Origin: Hippopus hippopus
Taxonomy: Eukaryota; Mollusca; Bivalvia; Cardiida; Cardiidae
Length of the DNA stretch: 64,000 nt
Assembly: GCA_946811185.2 (NCBI GenBank)
Contig: OX328107.1
Location: 44,940,360 to 45,004,359 of the forward strand
Direction of reading: 5' to 3'
Position 1 is the stretch's first letter; each line of letters opens with the position of its first letter. The notes below the pieces were generated by a model. It saw nothing but the letters and a program-made list of their open reading frames with translations, had not been told where the DNA came from and did no database searches. Shown here in pieces: positions 1-14,300 of the stretch. The position numbers and the translations under genes were made by a program.

Positions 1-1176
1 AAGCAAATGAAAGATAGAGTGACCTGGCACATTTTAACATAGTTTTAGATTTCTTTTTCTGACAGCGACTAACACATGAACCTACCATTCATTAACAGAT
101 GGTATGGTTTAAATTAAAATGCATTTTGACACCCACATTGTTTACTTTTGGCAGCCATAGGGCTTGTAATAAGCCAATAGCAAGAGACTGCTCAGAACAT
201 AGAGTTTGGTCATCAGTCCACACTGTCTTCTATTTAAAATCCAATCCTTACTATAATATAAGAAATATCCTCATTTACATTTATAACAACGCACCCTTTA
301 TAAAACATGCTAAAATCTGATATTTAGTAAAACTGTGTAAGGATAGGTAATGCCTAGAACCAATATTGGAAAAGTAGATAAAGGCTTATCAGTCACAGGA
401 GCATTAGTGCAATAAGGTTAAAAGGCCATTTTATTACATTTCTATCAGTGAATTACTGGAATTTCTCAGTTTAATATTTTTTCAGTTTTTCACAGTGTAT
501 AACATCACTAGTGACGATATGGTATCATCACTAGTGATGATATAGTTTTAGAACGTTTGCCGGAACTACTTTTTTTCCTATATTGCTCACAGTCTAATGT
601 TTCTGTCTCTGCTTCAAACATCTTTAGTAGACAATAGAGTCTAGCACAGTGAAAATATTTTCGGTACAGTCTTTCCAAATAATCCTGAATTAACGACCTT
701 GTGGGAGAAATCTTTTGAAAACATTTCAAGAAAAGAAGATAGCTTTTGTGGGAGAGAGCTCTTAGAAAATATTGTGGAAGAACGAGAAAACACTACCGAC
801 CAGCATTTTCTCCTTTTTCCATAATGTTTTCTATCCTATCAGAAAACCTTACGTCTTTTGTACCAATTTAGCATTTGTCACCTGGAGATGTTTTTAAGTT
901 GGGAAAGTCTTGAACTTGTCATGTGGGAAAGGGTTAACTGTCTCTTCTTCTAATTTCATATGGCTGGTTTTAAATTTTAAAGGCGCAAAACAATGCATCC
1001 CTTCAAATGGAGAGACAGATGACGTAACATACCATCGATCGTTACGTCATCTGTTATATCAGCTGCTCCTGCCAAAAACAGATCATGATTGTGTTTGTAA
1101 AGAAAAGTCCTATGTATACCTACCATTCTTGATAATTGTTAGCAAACAAAGGGAGAATTAGGAATATAATGAATAG

Positions 1177-1330
1177 AATAATCAACTGGTGGTGTGTGAT
1201 ATTAAAAATCTGTCACTCGAATGGGGTTTGATACGGTTAAAAAACTCGTCCTTCGGACTCGTTTTTCATCCGCATCACACCCCATTCGAGTGACAGATTT
1301 TTAATATCACACACCACTAGTTGATTATCC
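1177..1330. repeat. Fold-back element with near-perfect arms
   Basis: Two arms of about 68 bases (near 1177-1245 and 1262-1330) are almost perfect reverse complements. They include the shared stretch gtgtgtgatattaaaaatct and meet at a loop reading ctcgtccttcggactcg. Transcribed, it would form a long hairpin. Two other elements of this design lie near 19.3 and 40.7 kb. Confidence 0.85.
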
Positions 1331-1613
1331 TCAATTTATTTTTCAGTGAAACATGGTTTTGACTTTTGAAATAATAGTTGAATATTCTGGGTCATAGATG
1401 AAATGACTCTTTGTCAGATGATAAATTTGTTAGACTTGACCATATTAAGAGAGGCTCGGATGGGTGGGTTTGTCTATTGAAAGCCAGAAATCAAAAAGAG
1501 GAAATACTGGCCACCAGCATTTTCTATTTTTCCCACAATGTTTTCATAAACCTTCTACCTCATAGAAGCAAAAACTCCTGCTTGTTTGCTAAAGGTTTAA
1601 GTGGAACTAAATA

Positions 1614-1960
1614 GAGTGGCTGTGCCACTTCTCAAAAAATTATTGATAATGTTCACTCGATGAAATAAATTTCGATCTTCCACCAAAAAAAAACAAAACA
1701 AATATTTTATTTATTTTATGCATCTGACCCCTTTTTTGTTGGGACTTTCATCAAAATTCAGTAGAGCTGTTTTCGGTAATTCCTTGTGGCGTACCTCCCC
1801 CACATAGGAACGCATTACATAATAGTAATGTAGGGTAAATGTGCGTAAATTACGTCATATTTCCGTCTGGTTGAATGGTACGCGCTGTGTACCTAGGTAA
1901 CAGGTGAGCGGGAACTACTGATTCCACCTTCAATTGAAAAGTTACAGAAATATTTACTGT
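1614..1960. repeat. Dispersed repeat, copy 1 (partner at 50.9-51.3 kb)
   Basis: Contains gtggctgtgccactt, ttgttgggactttcatcaaa, ggtaattccttgtgg and tttccgtctggttgaatgg. The same blocks occur at 50.93-51.29 kb, some on the opposite strand, so the family has internal inverted structure. It has no coding potential. Confidence 0.65.
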
Positions 1961-2259
1961 TAATTCCACTGGCCATAACCATGCAATATCAAACCTTATA
2001 ATCCACCATTATTTTCCTGATAAATTACCAAAAACCATGAAATAATGAATGATATTATGATTACACTGACAGTATTTTTTTACTGTATCATTTAAACTAC
2101 ATGTAATTTATTGACCGTAATTTTTACTATATTTGACTACATTATTCAATGTTTTTTTTTATCCTTATTGAGCTATATTGTTGACTGTATTTTTTCTGTA
2201 TTTGACATATTGACTGCATTTTTTACTGCATTTTTGATATTTGTACTTGTATTTTGCAG

Positions 2260-2356
2260 GAGAAATGAACAGTTAGATGATAAAAGTCTCATCAGAAAGT
2301 TACGGAAAAGAATTGCAGAACTGGAGGCTGAACTTGCATGTCTGAGGCTGTCCAAG
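2260..2356 (+). CDS. Kinesin-like exon A: neck/coiled-coil start
   Basis: Acceptor tattttgcag, donor aag/gtaaat. It encodes RNEQLDDKSLIRKLRKRIAE followed by LEAELACLRLSK, a strongly charged heptad-like helix typical of the segment just after a kinesin motor. It enters in phase 2 and leaves in phase 0. Confidence 0.75.
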
Positions 2357-5300
2357 GTAAATACACTGTAGTAGAACTTTAAAATTTTATTTAATTCTTA
2401 CTAAACAATCCAACAAATTCAAAACTCTGAGGTAAAAGGCTTTTAAAAACATTGTTGAAGAAAAAGAAATAGCAGCCAGCAATTTTTTTCCTTTTTTCCC
2501 ACAATATTTTCCTCCCTTTTATGAAGAAATCTCGTCACTTGAGCAATGTAGAATGTGGACCAGTCCTTCTATTTCGCAATCTGTTAACTCTATACTTTCT
2601 GAAAACAGACTTATAGCAGATCACATTAAAAACATAGAATGTTATAACATGGAAAGTTATCATGAATTAAAGTTTGAAACATACTTATTTGTGAAATCAT
2701 TGTGACAAATAGAGAAATTACCTTCTTTTTGTATTTTGCCACATAGTTCACATAAGTAGTCTACTGTAAGACAAAAATGTCAGCTGTTGGTGGTAATGAA
2801 TTATTCTGAATCCTGCGAACTTAGTCAGAAGTGTGCTGGCATAATTTTAGATTAATTGAAATGTAGGCAGATGACGAATAAAATGTAGCAGAGTTAGAAG
2901 TGATTGGATCTGTGTTTGAAAAGATAGTAAAATGTTTTCTCCTTTTCACACAATATTTTCAAAAGTCTTCCTTTTCAGGTTGTTAAAACTCAGGATTGTT
3001 TGTTGAAGAGTAAATATGAACCTGATATTCCAAACCAATATTATCAGTCAGATCATTATCTTATTAAGTCTGTGTTTTATCTATATTTACAACAGGAAGG
3101 AGGTGGAGATGGTGACAGTATGAGGTTGACAGAGGAAGATAAAATGATCTGCTCACAAGTTGTCAAGCAGTACCTCTCAGGAAAAATTACAGATCCTGTT
3201 ACAGCAGGTTTGTAGTTACTAGTATTAGTGATGTGTGCAATAGAACTGAAAGTAGACTGATAGATATAATGATCTGCTCACAAGTTGTCAAGCAGTACCT
3301 CTCAGGAAAAATTACAGATCCTGTTACAACAGGGTTGTAGTTACTAGTATTAGTGATGTGTGCAATAGAACTGAAAGTAGACTGATAGATATAATGATCT
3401 GCTCACAAGTTGTCAAGCAGTACCTCTCAGGAAAAATTACAGATCCTGTTACAACAGGTTTGTAGTTACTAGTATTAGTGATGTGTGCAATAGAACTGAA
3501 AGTAGACTGATAGATATAATGATCTGCTCACAAGTTGTCAAGCAGTACCTGTCAGGAAAAATTACAGATCCTGTTACAGCAGGTTTGTAGTTATTTGTGA
3601 TGTGTGTTATGGAAGTTTTATTCGAATTAGGGAGACACAGGGTGTCTAGCAGTATTTGTTACGTAAAATTACAGACCCCATTACAGGGAACAGTATGAAA
3701 ATCTGCTTGATAAGTATGATAAAACATTGCCTGACTCAGGAAGATTAAATTATCTGCTTACAGGTTGTCAAGCAACACATTATATTTGTTGGACAAGTTA
3801 TATCTGGCGTAAATGGTGTCGTTTAACTCTTTACCAAGCAACAAAATTTAAGACTGGTCTAAACTCAAAGCATCTGCAGACGACACATGAAAGGTGGCCC
3901 AACTGGTGAAACTTTTCATTGATAGGATAGATAACATTGTGGGAAAAGGAGAAAATGCTGGTTACTAGCATTTTCTCCTTTTCCCACAATGTTTTTAAAG
4001 GGCATTTTCCTCAGGGTCGTTAAAAGTCGGGATTGTGTTGTAAAGAGTGAAGAACATAGATGGACAGTAAATGTTGTAGGAATGGAGGAAATTTTGGTTA
4101 CCAGCATTTTCTACATTTCCCTCCTTGTTGACAAAGATGTTCATCCTGTAGGGGGTGAAAACAAAGACCTGTTTTGTAAAGGGTTAAATTCATTTGATGT
4201 GGTGCTAATCATCTAAATGGAGTTATGATTTTAGAAATTCACGTGCAACATTGCCATTCTTTTCTTCTTACTTCAGGTATAACTAATCCATATAAGTTTA
4301 GAGAATGCCTGAAAATCTTGAAACGAGTTGTGTCACAAAATGGCTATGGGCAGGAAAGAAGAAGAAACTCTCTCTCTGTTACTGTACCAAGACACAGTCC
4401 AGAGCCTGGTGATGAGGCAGATCAAGTTGGTGAACTAGTCAAAGCTAATGATAGATTTGAAAGAAGAAATTATCAGAAGCTGAAAGTGGATGGACAACCA
4501 GATAGCAGGTATATTAGCTCTTAAGGAAACAGTTTTCGTAATGAATGGATTTGTGGATGACTTAAATCTTTCCCAAATGACAAAATTTTATACTACTGAA
4601 GTCCAAATTCAAAGCATTTGCAGACGACAAACTGAACATGGCACACATTGTGAAATTTGACCTTGATAGGGTAGAAAACATTGTGGGTAGACTTATCCAC
4701 ATTGAAAGTATTTGCAGATGACAAGTAAAATGATGGTATGTGTCTCTCGAAAGGTAGAAAACATAATAGGAGAAAAAAGAAAATGCTGGTTATCAAAATT
4801 TTATTCCTTTCCAACAATTTTTTCTTTAAGATACATAATTACTCAGCCAGTTTTTTACCCATTTCATCTTTATTTTATAGAATTGTAATCATTCTTGTAT
4901 CTTCATGCCAAATGTTGCCATTGACAGTTGCAAAGTTGCATAGATTATAACCGATAGAAAATGCATGTCGTTTTCTGGAGGCCATTCAAGAAATCATTGT
5001 TGTGATGTTTCTGGTTTTAAATTAAAGATTTCTGATATTTGTATTTAACCTTACACCATATATATCAGCAATTTATCTATGTTTACACAGCTTACAAATC
5101 TGAACCACTCTTCAGTCTACCAAATTTTAGCAGCGTTTTTTCTGACTGGCTGTAAGGATGTATCTTTTAGCATACTCACTCGGACACTTAGAATCATGGA
5201 ATTGTTTTCAAAATGAAGTGTATTAAAGGTATCAGTAGCTGTGGTAATGTACATGCTGTTTAAAAAACGTGAAGATGATTATCATGGCTATATTCAGAAC

Positions 5301-8300
5301 TACTGTATATTGACAAAGAATCTAATGAAATACATGTATCTTAAAATCCTTTAAAAAAAAAAATTGACTTTTTTACAAACCCAATATACTGTTTGTTTAT
5401 TGTCATGACTGTACTCATTTAACTCTTTACCAAATGACAAATTCTTTGACTTGTCCAAATTGAAAGCATTTCCAGACGACAAAATACATGTGACTCAAAA
5501 ATTGAAATTTGTTTTTTGAAGGGAAGAAAACATTGTAGGAAAAGGAGAAAATGCTGGTTGCCAACATTTTCCTTTTTCACAATGTTTTCAAAAGCTTTCT
5601 TTGTCAGGGTCATTAAAACCTAGGATTGTTTGGTAAAGAGTTATCAAATCATTTAGTCATAACTGTATGTTTGTGTATGAAGACAAAATGTCGCATCTGG
5701 ATTATGTTTCAGGGTGTCAACAGCAGATGTAAATGGCCACAGAGATTCAAGGTCAAGTCGACCTACAACAAGTTCCACAACACTGGCTTGGTCAGAACCT
5801 CCATCTCGTATGTCACGTGGACCATCAGGAGTTGGTGTGCGAGAGACTTCCGCATCAACACATCATTCGTCAGCTTCTGCAAATCAGTCCTCTGTAACAC
5901 CTTCACCAGGTATAAAAATACACAAGTGGTGTTGTAGTTGTTGTTCTGATATCTGTTTTCAGCCTGACCTAGTTGTTAACTCTTTACCAGACTACAAAAT
6001 TTTAGCCTTGTCCAAACTGAAAGCATTTGCAGACGACAATTTCAGTGTGGCTCAAATGGTGCAATTTTTCTTTAATAGGGTAGAAAACATTGTGAGAAAA
6101 GGAGAAAATTCTGTTTACCAGATTTTTTTCTTTTTTTTCCCCTTTTCCCACAATGTTTTCAAAAGGCTTCTTTCCTAGTGTCGTTAAAAGTCGGCATTGT
6201 GCGGTAAAGGGTTGAGCTATCTTCCTAATATATAGGTGCAGTTGTTTGCCTATCCTACAATATGAAAGATTGTGTGTTTCATCCCCACTCTAAGCAAAAA
6301 CTACCCAATATATGATGGTATTGACTAAGGGATCATCCAGGGATAAAGGCTTTGGGTGGTAGAAGAAAAGATAGAAAAACGAATTAGACGCAACCCACAC
6401 ATTTTATACATTTCTTTAGATTCCTGTCTGGCAAATCTTTAAAGTTTTATAAATCCCAGACAACAGAATTGATTTCCCCCTCCTCTCAACAGAATTTTAT
6501 CAACCCAATAACTAACTAACAAACAATAGATAACAATACTTTGTCTTGTTTAATGTGAGATGTCTAGCTGTTTGTTCTCAAGATTAAGATATTAATAATA
6601 AATTTATTCTTAAAAAGAGAGAAACAAACTTGTACTTTTATAGCAGATACATACTTCAAAATAAGGTGTTTACTTTTAATTCTGTATTTCTAGGCTGTTA
6701 CTTTTTTTTTTTAGAACAGCCCTTGTTATTTGCGTTCAAGTTTTCAATGAAACAAAACCTCTAATATACAAGTTCTGCAGCAACCAAGTCATGAAGATGA
6801 AGTTTGATCACTATGTCGTTAGAAAAGGAAAGTATGCTGAAAATCAAGTAACCGCAGCCAAGTGCTGGCACCCGGGTTCTCTTTTCCTTTTTCCATAAAG
6901 CCGTTTTCCCCCAAGATGGTTATTACTCGTAATTGTTTGGTGAAGGGTTTAAATTTCCACCAAAACAATTTTATCTTTTTTTTTCCAGAGAAGATTTGGT
7001 TCACAAATACCAAGAAGGATCCAGATACTCTCTCTGAGTTACTACAGAATGATACACTAGTAAAAACACCATTTGAACAGAAGAGAATCACAGAAATAAA
7101 AAAACTGAACAACAGGGTAAATGTTATCTTTGATATATTAGCCTAGTTTTGATAACTCTTTACCAGACTACAAAATAGTAGACCAGTCCAAATTGAAAGC
7201 ATTGCAGACAACAATTTAATGTAACTTAAATTGTTGGATTTGTCTTTGATAGGATGGAAAGCAGTGTGCTTAAAGGAGAAAGGGCTGCTTAATATTTCTA
7301 AAATTATTGGATTCGTCTTTGAGATGATAGAAACCATTGTGCGAAAAGGAGAAAATGCAGCAAAAGGCAGCCAGTAGCATAGATAGAGAGTTGTGTGAGG
7401 TATTGGTAGAAAGATTCCAGGAATGTTTGAGTAGGTGATGTTACTAAAATAATGTTTAAAACAGGCCAAATGTAAAGAATTGTGGGATCAAATTGCAAAC
7501 AAATTTAGTTCTTACCTAAAAGCATTGAACGTATCTAAAGCGTGGATATTATAATAAGTCTGATAATGTGTTACAGTGTCAACTATCAAAGTTCAAGTTG
7601 ATGGCAGAAAAATGTATTGTAAAATTAGAACAAAGGTTTGCAACTTCTTTACAAGAAAACAAATTTTAGACTCATTCATATTGAAAGCAATAACATTTAT
7701 AGACGACAAATTATATGAGTTTAAGTGATTAAACTTGTCTTTGAAAGGGTGAAGAATGGTGTTGGTAAAGGAGGAAATGCTTATTTTCAGCATTTTATCC
7801 TTCTCTTACGATGTTTTCAGAAACCTTCTTCTTCAAGGTCATTAAACTTGTTTGGTAAAGGATTAAACCAGAAATAAATTTTATAACTTTCTTTACTAAA
7901 CAGGTGGAGAAAATGTCTGCGGAAAAGGTTGAGAAAGAACAGCAAGCCTTGGAACTTAAAATACAAGTGGCAGAAAAAGAGCTGGATCTTATGGAACGAC
8001 ACATGAAGTCAGTAAACCTGACCTGGAATTCACCTATTTTTCTAGAATGTGTTCTTGGTCTAAATCTAGATTTAGAAAGTAACACAATTTCTGATTGGCT
8101 AAACCATTTGGCTTAGCAGATCAGAAATTGTGTTGTCTTGAAATTTAGAACTTTCTTGATAAATGGACTAAGAATGTTAGTAGGAACAGTTGATGAATAC
8201 AGACCTCAGTCCAGTGTTTATCAGTTATTCCAAGTCACATTCTTGGCCTAATCATCAAGCATTTTCTAAATCAGATAGAAATACCATTTTTGATAGTTTA

Positions 8301-11300
8301 AACCAAACATTCTAGAAGATGCTTCTAAATACAAAATAGCATACAGATTCATAGAAAAATCATGAAATGAAAAACTATTTTTCATCTTTGATTCAGGAAG
8401 ATTGAAGAATAGATGAAATCAAAATAAACCATGAATGAAACCAATGGAAATAACAGATCTAACCATTTTACACAAAATCCTAAGTGTTAAAGACCCTGAG
8501 AAAGACAGCTTTTGAAAACATTGTGGATAAAGAAGAAAATGCTGGTAACCAGCCTTTTCTCCTTATCCCACAGCGTTTTCTACTCCTTTGAAGCCAAATC
8601 TCATAATTTAAGCCACATTCAAAATGTCATCTGTAAATGCTTTCAATTTGGGTATCTCCAAATTTTTCTTGTTTTGTAAAGAGTTAACTGGAGAAGACAG
8701 AATAGGAATAAAGGACTTTGCTTACTAAAGGTTAGCAGTTAAATTTACATTTTAGGTAGGTGTTGACTAACCATTCTTAAGAATATTCTTGTCCTTTTTC
8801 TCAAGAATTTTGTAAATTTGAAAGTAACACAATTTGTGATATGCTAATCATATCAGAAGTTGTTTTACCGTATAAATGTAGAATTAGACTTGGAATGTAG
8901 AGTTGTAGAATTAGACTTAGAATGAAATTAAGGTTGGTTGATGAATAAAGACCCTGATGTTCATGTTTCAGAACTAAACTAGGGGTAACAACAGCTCAGG
9001 TTGAAGATCAGCATGCTTATGTGAAACAACTGACCAGCACAGAGGCTGATCCTGGTCTGATAAAGCAAGAAAAGTTAGTGGAAAAACAGCTCAGAAAAAG
9101 AAAGGTATGTTTGTTTGAAACATTTAACCCTTTGCCACAGAGTTTACAGTATTAAGGACCTCGAGGAAGAAGGCTTTTGAAAACATTGTGGGAAAAGGAG
9201 AAAATGCTGGTTACCAGCATTTTCTCCTTTTTCCACAATGTTTTCTACCCTTTCAAGGACAAAGTTTGTCATTTTAGCCACATTTCACTTGTGGTCTGCA
9301 CATGTTTTCAGTTTAGACTAGTCTAAAATCTTGCTGTGTGGAAAAGAGTTAAAAAGATCAGATTGCAAAGACCCTGCAGTCTGATCTAGGATCACCACTG
9401 TTGACTACCTCATTCTAAGTATCTTTGCAGTCTTGACCTTGCTTGATGCAATCAAAAAAAGCCACTGATTTTGCTAATGACCAAGCTAGGAAGGAACTGA
9501 CATAGAAAAGGCTTTTTTGTTACACTTCTAATTTTCTTTTTTTTTTTTTATCTTTTTTTCAATCAGGGCTTAACCTTTTACCTGCCAATTCCAAGTTTTA
9601 ACAGCGCCGAAAAAGAAGGCTTTTGAAAACATTGATGGAACTGAAGAAAATGCTGGTATCCATCATTTGCTCCTTTTCCTACAATAAATTCCATCCTCTC
9701 ATAGACAGAAATCATCATTAAAGCTGCTTCTGATTTTTTGTCTGCAAATACTTTCAATTTAGGTTTCAATTTGAGTCCAAAATTTTGTCATTTGGAAATG
9801 GGTTAAGTCACATTTGTTATTTTTGCACAAGTTTACTATGTTTTTCTTGTGTAACAATGTTTTTTGCTGTCTCAGAAGGCAATTTATATCAGTGTCAAAA
9901 GTTATGGACTTAAGTTATAAACAGGTTTAAAAAAAAAAAGAAAAATAAAAGCAAAAATTTAATGGCCAAGTGAGGGATTTCCTTGCTGACAAGAGTCTGT
10001 GAACAAAGAGCTTGGGCCTTTCACCTCACGGCCATCGCCACATCTTATTGTAAATTTGATAAAATTATTGTATAATTTTGTTTTATTAATAAAACCAGGT
10101 GTTGAAATTGCGAACCCTCCTGAAATTTTGTTTCCTTATCTTGACACTCTCACTAAAGTATTATTTCAGGTGGATAAAGAAAGTCTGATTATAAAAACAT
10201 GAGAATGAATATTTCTATATTCACAATACAAAATTTTAGAAAAATAAATTATTCCCTTTCCTGAACATACTGGCGTGTCCTTATAGAAATGGTTAAGACC
10301 CTCTTTTCTGTACTTTCCCAGTAAAATAAAATTTGTCTTCATCCAAAATATCTGAACAAATGAACATTTTTCTAACCAAGATTTTTTCACGATGTCAAAT
10401 ACACTCTGACATCATAATCAAGTTAGTTGGAGTGTTCGAATAGCCAAATTAAATTGGTTTTTAATTCAAAATTTGAAAGGGGTGTCAGAATTACGAGTAT
10501 GTCAACATGAGGGTCCTTTGCTGTATAACCTATTTTATTGATGCAGCTTTTTTCACTTCTTTCCCTAAACTCAGGATAAGTATGCAAAGCAGTTAGAGTA
10601 TATTGAGTACAGAAGAGAGCAGCTAAAAAAACAGACAGATGAAAGTGCAGTTCCAAGTGATAAGCAGGCCTCAATACAAGAAAAATTTGGACAGTTTAGG
10701 AAGAGGGATGGTTCTTTGAATACACGCCAGGTCTTCCAAATGTTGAAACAAGAGGAGCGTAAACAAATAAAGGTAACAGCAAGCCATTAACAGATAATGA
10801 AATTGTAGACTTGACCAAATTGAAAACATTTGTAGACAACAAGATAAATCTGACTCAAATGATAGGATTTGACCTTGAAAAGGTAGAAAACATTGTGAGA
10901 AAAAGGAGAAAATGCTGGTACCCAGCATTTTCTCCTTTTCCCCACAATGTTTTTAGAGGTTAAAAACAAGAATAAATATATCATTAATACCATAAATATA
11001 TCATTACCATAAAAAGGCTAATATTACAAGTATTTTAGTATTATTATAAGTTTTCTTTTATCATATACTTACAAATTATAACAGCAAAATATTGCAATCA
11101 TTTACAATTTTACTCAAAAGAAACAAAGAATACTGGCTTAGTTGACAATAACTTTGTTTTTATGAATGGTGGATGAATATAATAGCGTAATATTTTAACC
11201 AATCAAATGGTGAACCAATCTGAACTTACTTCTCATGCAAGTGAATACATAATCTTTTCATAATGCTAGGTTCCCACTATCACGATTCACGCCATGATTT

Positions 11301-14300
11301 CAATCGTGGTCTTAATCGTGAGCAAGTCGTGATGATCCTGTTAGGTCGTATCAAAACTTGATGTTACTCGTGGCAATCATGTTAATCGTACGAAATTTTT
11401 TGGCTGTCAAAAAATTTTCTACGATCAATACGATTGATTTTCAATCATGATCATCGCATCTAATAGTAATGAATCATAACAAAACACAGCATATCGCAAC
11501 AAATCTTGTTTCTAAATCGGGTTGATCGGGAGCAATTTTGGACAAGGCAAAGGCAACGCTCTGTTTCAATTTGCCGGATAATAAAATAGGATAATTTCTC
11601 CTTTTTGATCCCTCACATCCAGACAATCGAAGTAAGAAATGTAGCCTCCTTTGCAGCAGCAGTATAAGGTGCTGTTGAAAACGAAAATACTCCCTTCAGT
11701 ATCAATCATTCATCCTCTACTTGTATCAGCTTTCCAACACCAACAATTCTGGAAACATCTCCAGAAGCCTTCCCAAAAGCCTGCAAGCCTGGATCGATTG
11801 GGCCACAAGGAGAGGTCGAAAATAGAGAATTCCAGGGAACTGAGTTAGTACCACACTTTCCCACTCCAAAAAAAAAAGAGTAATTTCGTTTAATTTATCC
11901 CAAAGATATGCAGCAAAAATGATTGAATGCACTTATTTTTTTAAAGAATGGAACATTTCTATGGTATGCAGGAATGGTAAAAGAGAGTAATTTTTATTTT
12001 GAAAATATAAATCTAATCAAGATAAAATGAAAATTGTGGTATTGTATATATCACTGCTCAACTTAACATTATGTTTAGGTCTATTTGATATTTCTATCAT
12101 CAAGGTAACTTCATTTTTTTGTAGGATGTGTCTATGAGGCTAGAATCAAATTGTTGGCTACTTTCTTCTGTGAGCTATGGTCGCGCCCAAAACTGTCTGA
12201 CTACCGCTCTCCTGACCCTTGCGGGTTGTTGTTGTTGCTGGTCTGGCAATTGCTCGTCTTCTTCCTCTCTGGCGATAATGTATGAATAATGCAAATATCA
12301 CATTATCACTCTCCTCAACAGTCTTCACGAAAAACAATGAAGTCTGTGGACAGTCGTGGTTCATATATACTCATCGGGGTTCAATTGCAGCTCTCCCTTG
12401 GATCTGATCGTGAAACGCATCGCGACAACAATTGTATCTTAGCGAAACAGATCGCAACAGTTCGCAATAAACGTATCTGGACTTATCCACACGTAGCTGT
12501 ATGTATTACATCATCATGACTCATGACCCCCGCTCGTTATAATCGTATCGAATCGGGATTCAATCACAGACTTGAACGGGACAATCTTATTGGATCGGGA
12601 TGGATCGTATACAAATGTGAGACCAGATCGTAATAGGTCATGTGAACTGAAATTGACCAATCGCACTTACATCGCACCCAAGCGTAACTCATCGTTTCCT
12701 CACGTATCCACTCGTATCATCTCGTATCCAAACCAAAAAAATCCTAAAAGTTTCACGATTAGCTGTGGATTGCGAATCGTGGGTCTCGTAACTAATCTCG
12801 TGACAGTGGGAATCTAGCATAACTGGAAGCATATTTGACACTGTAAAGGTATTTTTTTTCCACCATGTCTGATTTTATCCATATGCAATGCATGTATTTG
12901 AGCTGGAAAATTCATTGGTGTGTAATAAATTTTATTATCCATTCACCATTACATACAGGCACAAAATCATTATGATAGAGAGAAAATTCAAGCAGCAGCT
13001 GATCTTATGGAAATTAAAGAGCTTGCTACAAGACAGAAACTCAGAGAGCTGAAGGAAGTAATGAAAAATACACCAGGACTGGGTGCAGCTGTTGAACAGA
13101 ATAAAACTGATTTGGGAGGCTACAGAAACACTAATGGGAAGATACCTGAACATTTTGTTAGTTCTGCTAAAGAAAATAATGTAAATAGTAGTGCTCTGAC
13201 TAATGGATTGAATGATTCTAAAGTCAGAGAAAACACATTTTTTGTTGAGAATGGCAAAAACAAACCTGATCAGAATGGACAATCGTTTAACACAGATTCT
13301 TTTGATCAAGGAAATGATAGTAACAATAACAAGAAGGACAAAGATCTCAAAACAAAATGGGAGTCCAATTACAGTCGCCCTACCACACCGTCCAATCTGA
13401 AAATACCCGACACTGATGTAAATAAAGCAAATGGTGCTCATAAAGACTTGAAAAACTCTAAAGATGCTGAGAATCAGGAAAAGTCAAGAGATTATAAACC
13501 GACCAATCAAAAAGCGGATACAGGGATCACGGGGGTTAGACCAGAGAATGGACGTGAGAAGTCTCATCAAAAACTACCCAATGGTTTAAGTGAAGATATG
13601 ATTGAATCTCACAGTCGAAAAATTGAGGAGGAGCTTTATAAAAGTAAAAACAATAGATTCAGGGAGAAAAATAAAGCTCTGTATGAAAAAGGTTCGGGTC
13701 AGAATGTGCCAACTCAAATGCCAAGTGAATATGTGTATGGTATGTCAAATCCTGAACAATTTGATGCCCGAAGGATGGGCTTATCAGCTAAAAACTTTGA
13801 TTCTGCTCTGACGTCCATGTTAGGTCAGGATAATACTGGTTTTTATCCAAAGAATGAGGATTATGAACAGTTTGCGAGAACTTCTAAGTATCGTCCAAAT
13901 CCGTACATAGAAGCTGCCAATCAAAAAGTTCCGCATCCAAGACTGAAATCTCGACAGAGTTCAAGACCTCCGACTAGAGATACAGTCAATAAACAAAAAC
14001 CTAGAGAAGGTGGAAGTAATGATAGAAAAACCAAAGATAGAACTGTGCAAGATTCTGTAAGTATCAACTTTATACCAGGTGACACAAAATTTTTACCTGT
14101 CCTTCAGTATATGCTGCATTTTCTCCTTTTTTCACAGTATTTTAGAATATTTTCTTCCTCAGGGATTTTTTTATCAAGGGTAACTTCATTTCCCCAGTTG
14201 ACCACTGTTTGAAAAGGTTATATGCATTATCAATAAATTGTATCTTTCATTATAATTATTACTCTGGCCGTTTTTCAAAGAAAAAAATTGAGGTATTGTC

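Larger units (their letters stand above)
1..2259 (+). other. Intron or upstream DNA of the kinesin-like gene, repeat-filled
   Basis: No exon could be supported here. It holds one arm of an inverted-repeat element at about 60-160 (similar to arms at 14.7-14.9, 27.7 and 55.0 kb), MITE relics near 720-900 and 1.4-1.6 kb, a fold-back element at 1.18-1.33 kb and a 350-bp dispersed repeat at 1.61-1.96 kb. The kinesin motor exons must lie to the left of the window. The first supportable exon starts at 2260. Confidence 0.6.

Noticed and set aside
3144..3595. A CRISPR-like array
   Set aside because: The 125-bp units are contiguous copies of an exon end and intron with no spacer variation, in a eukaryotic gene.
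7904..8116. Reading exon F through to 8116
   Set aside because: After 8007 the frame enters a palindromic repeat; the donor gtcagt at 8008 is the only one that keeps exon G open.
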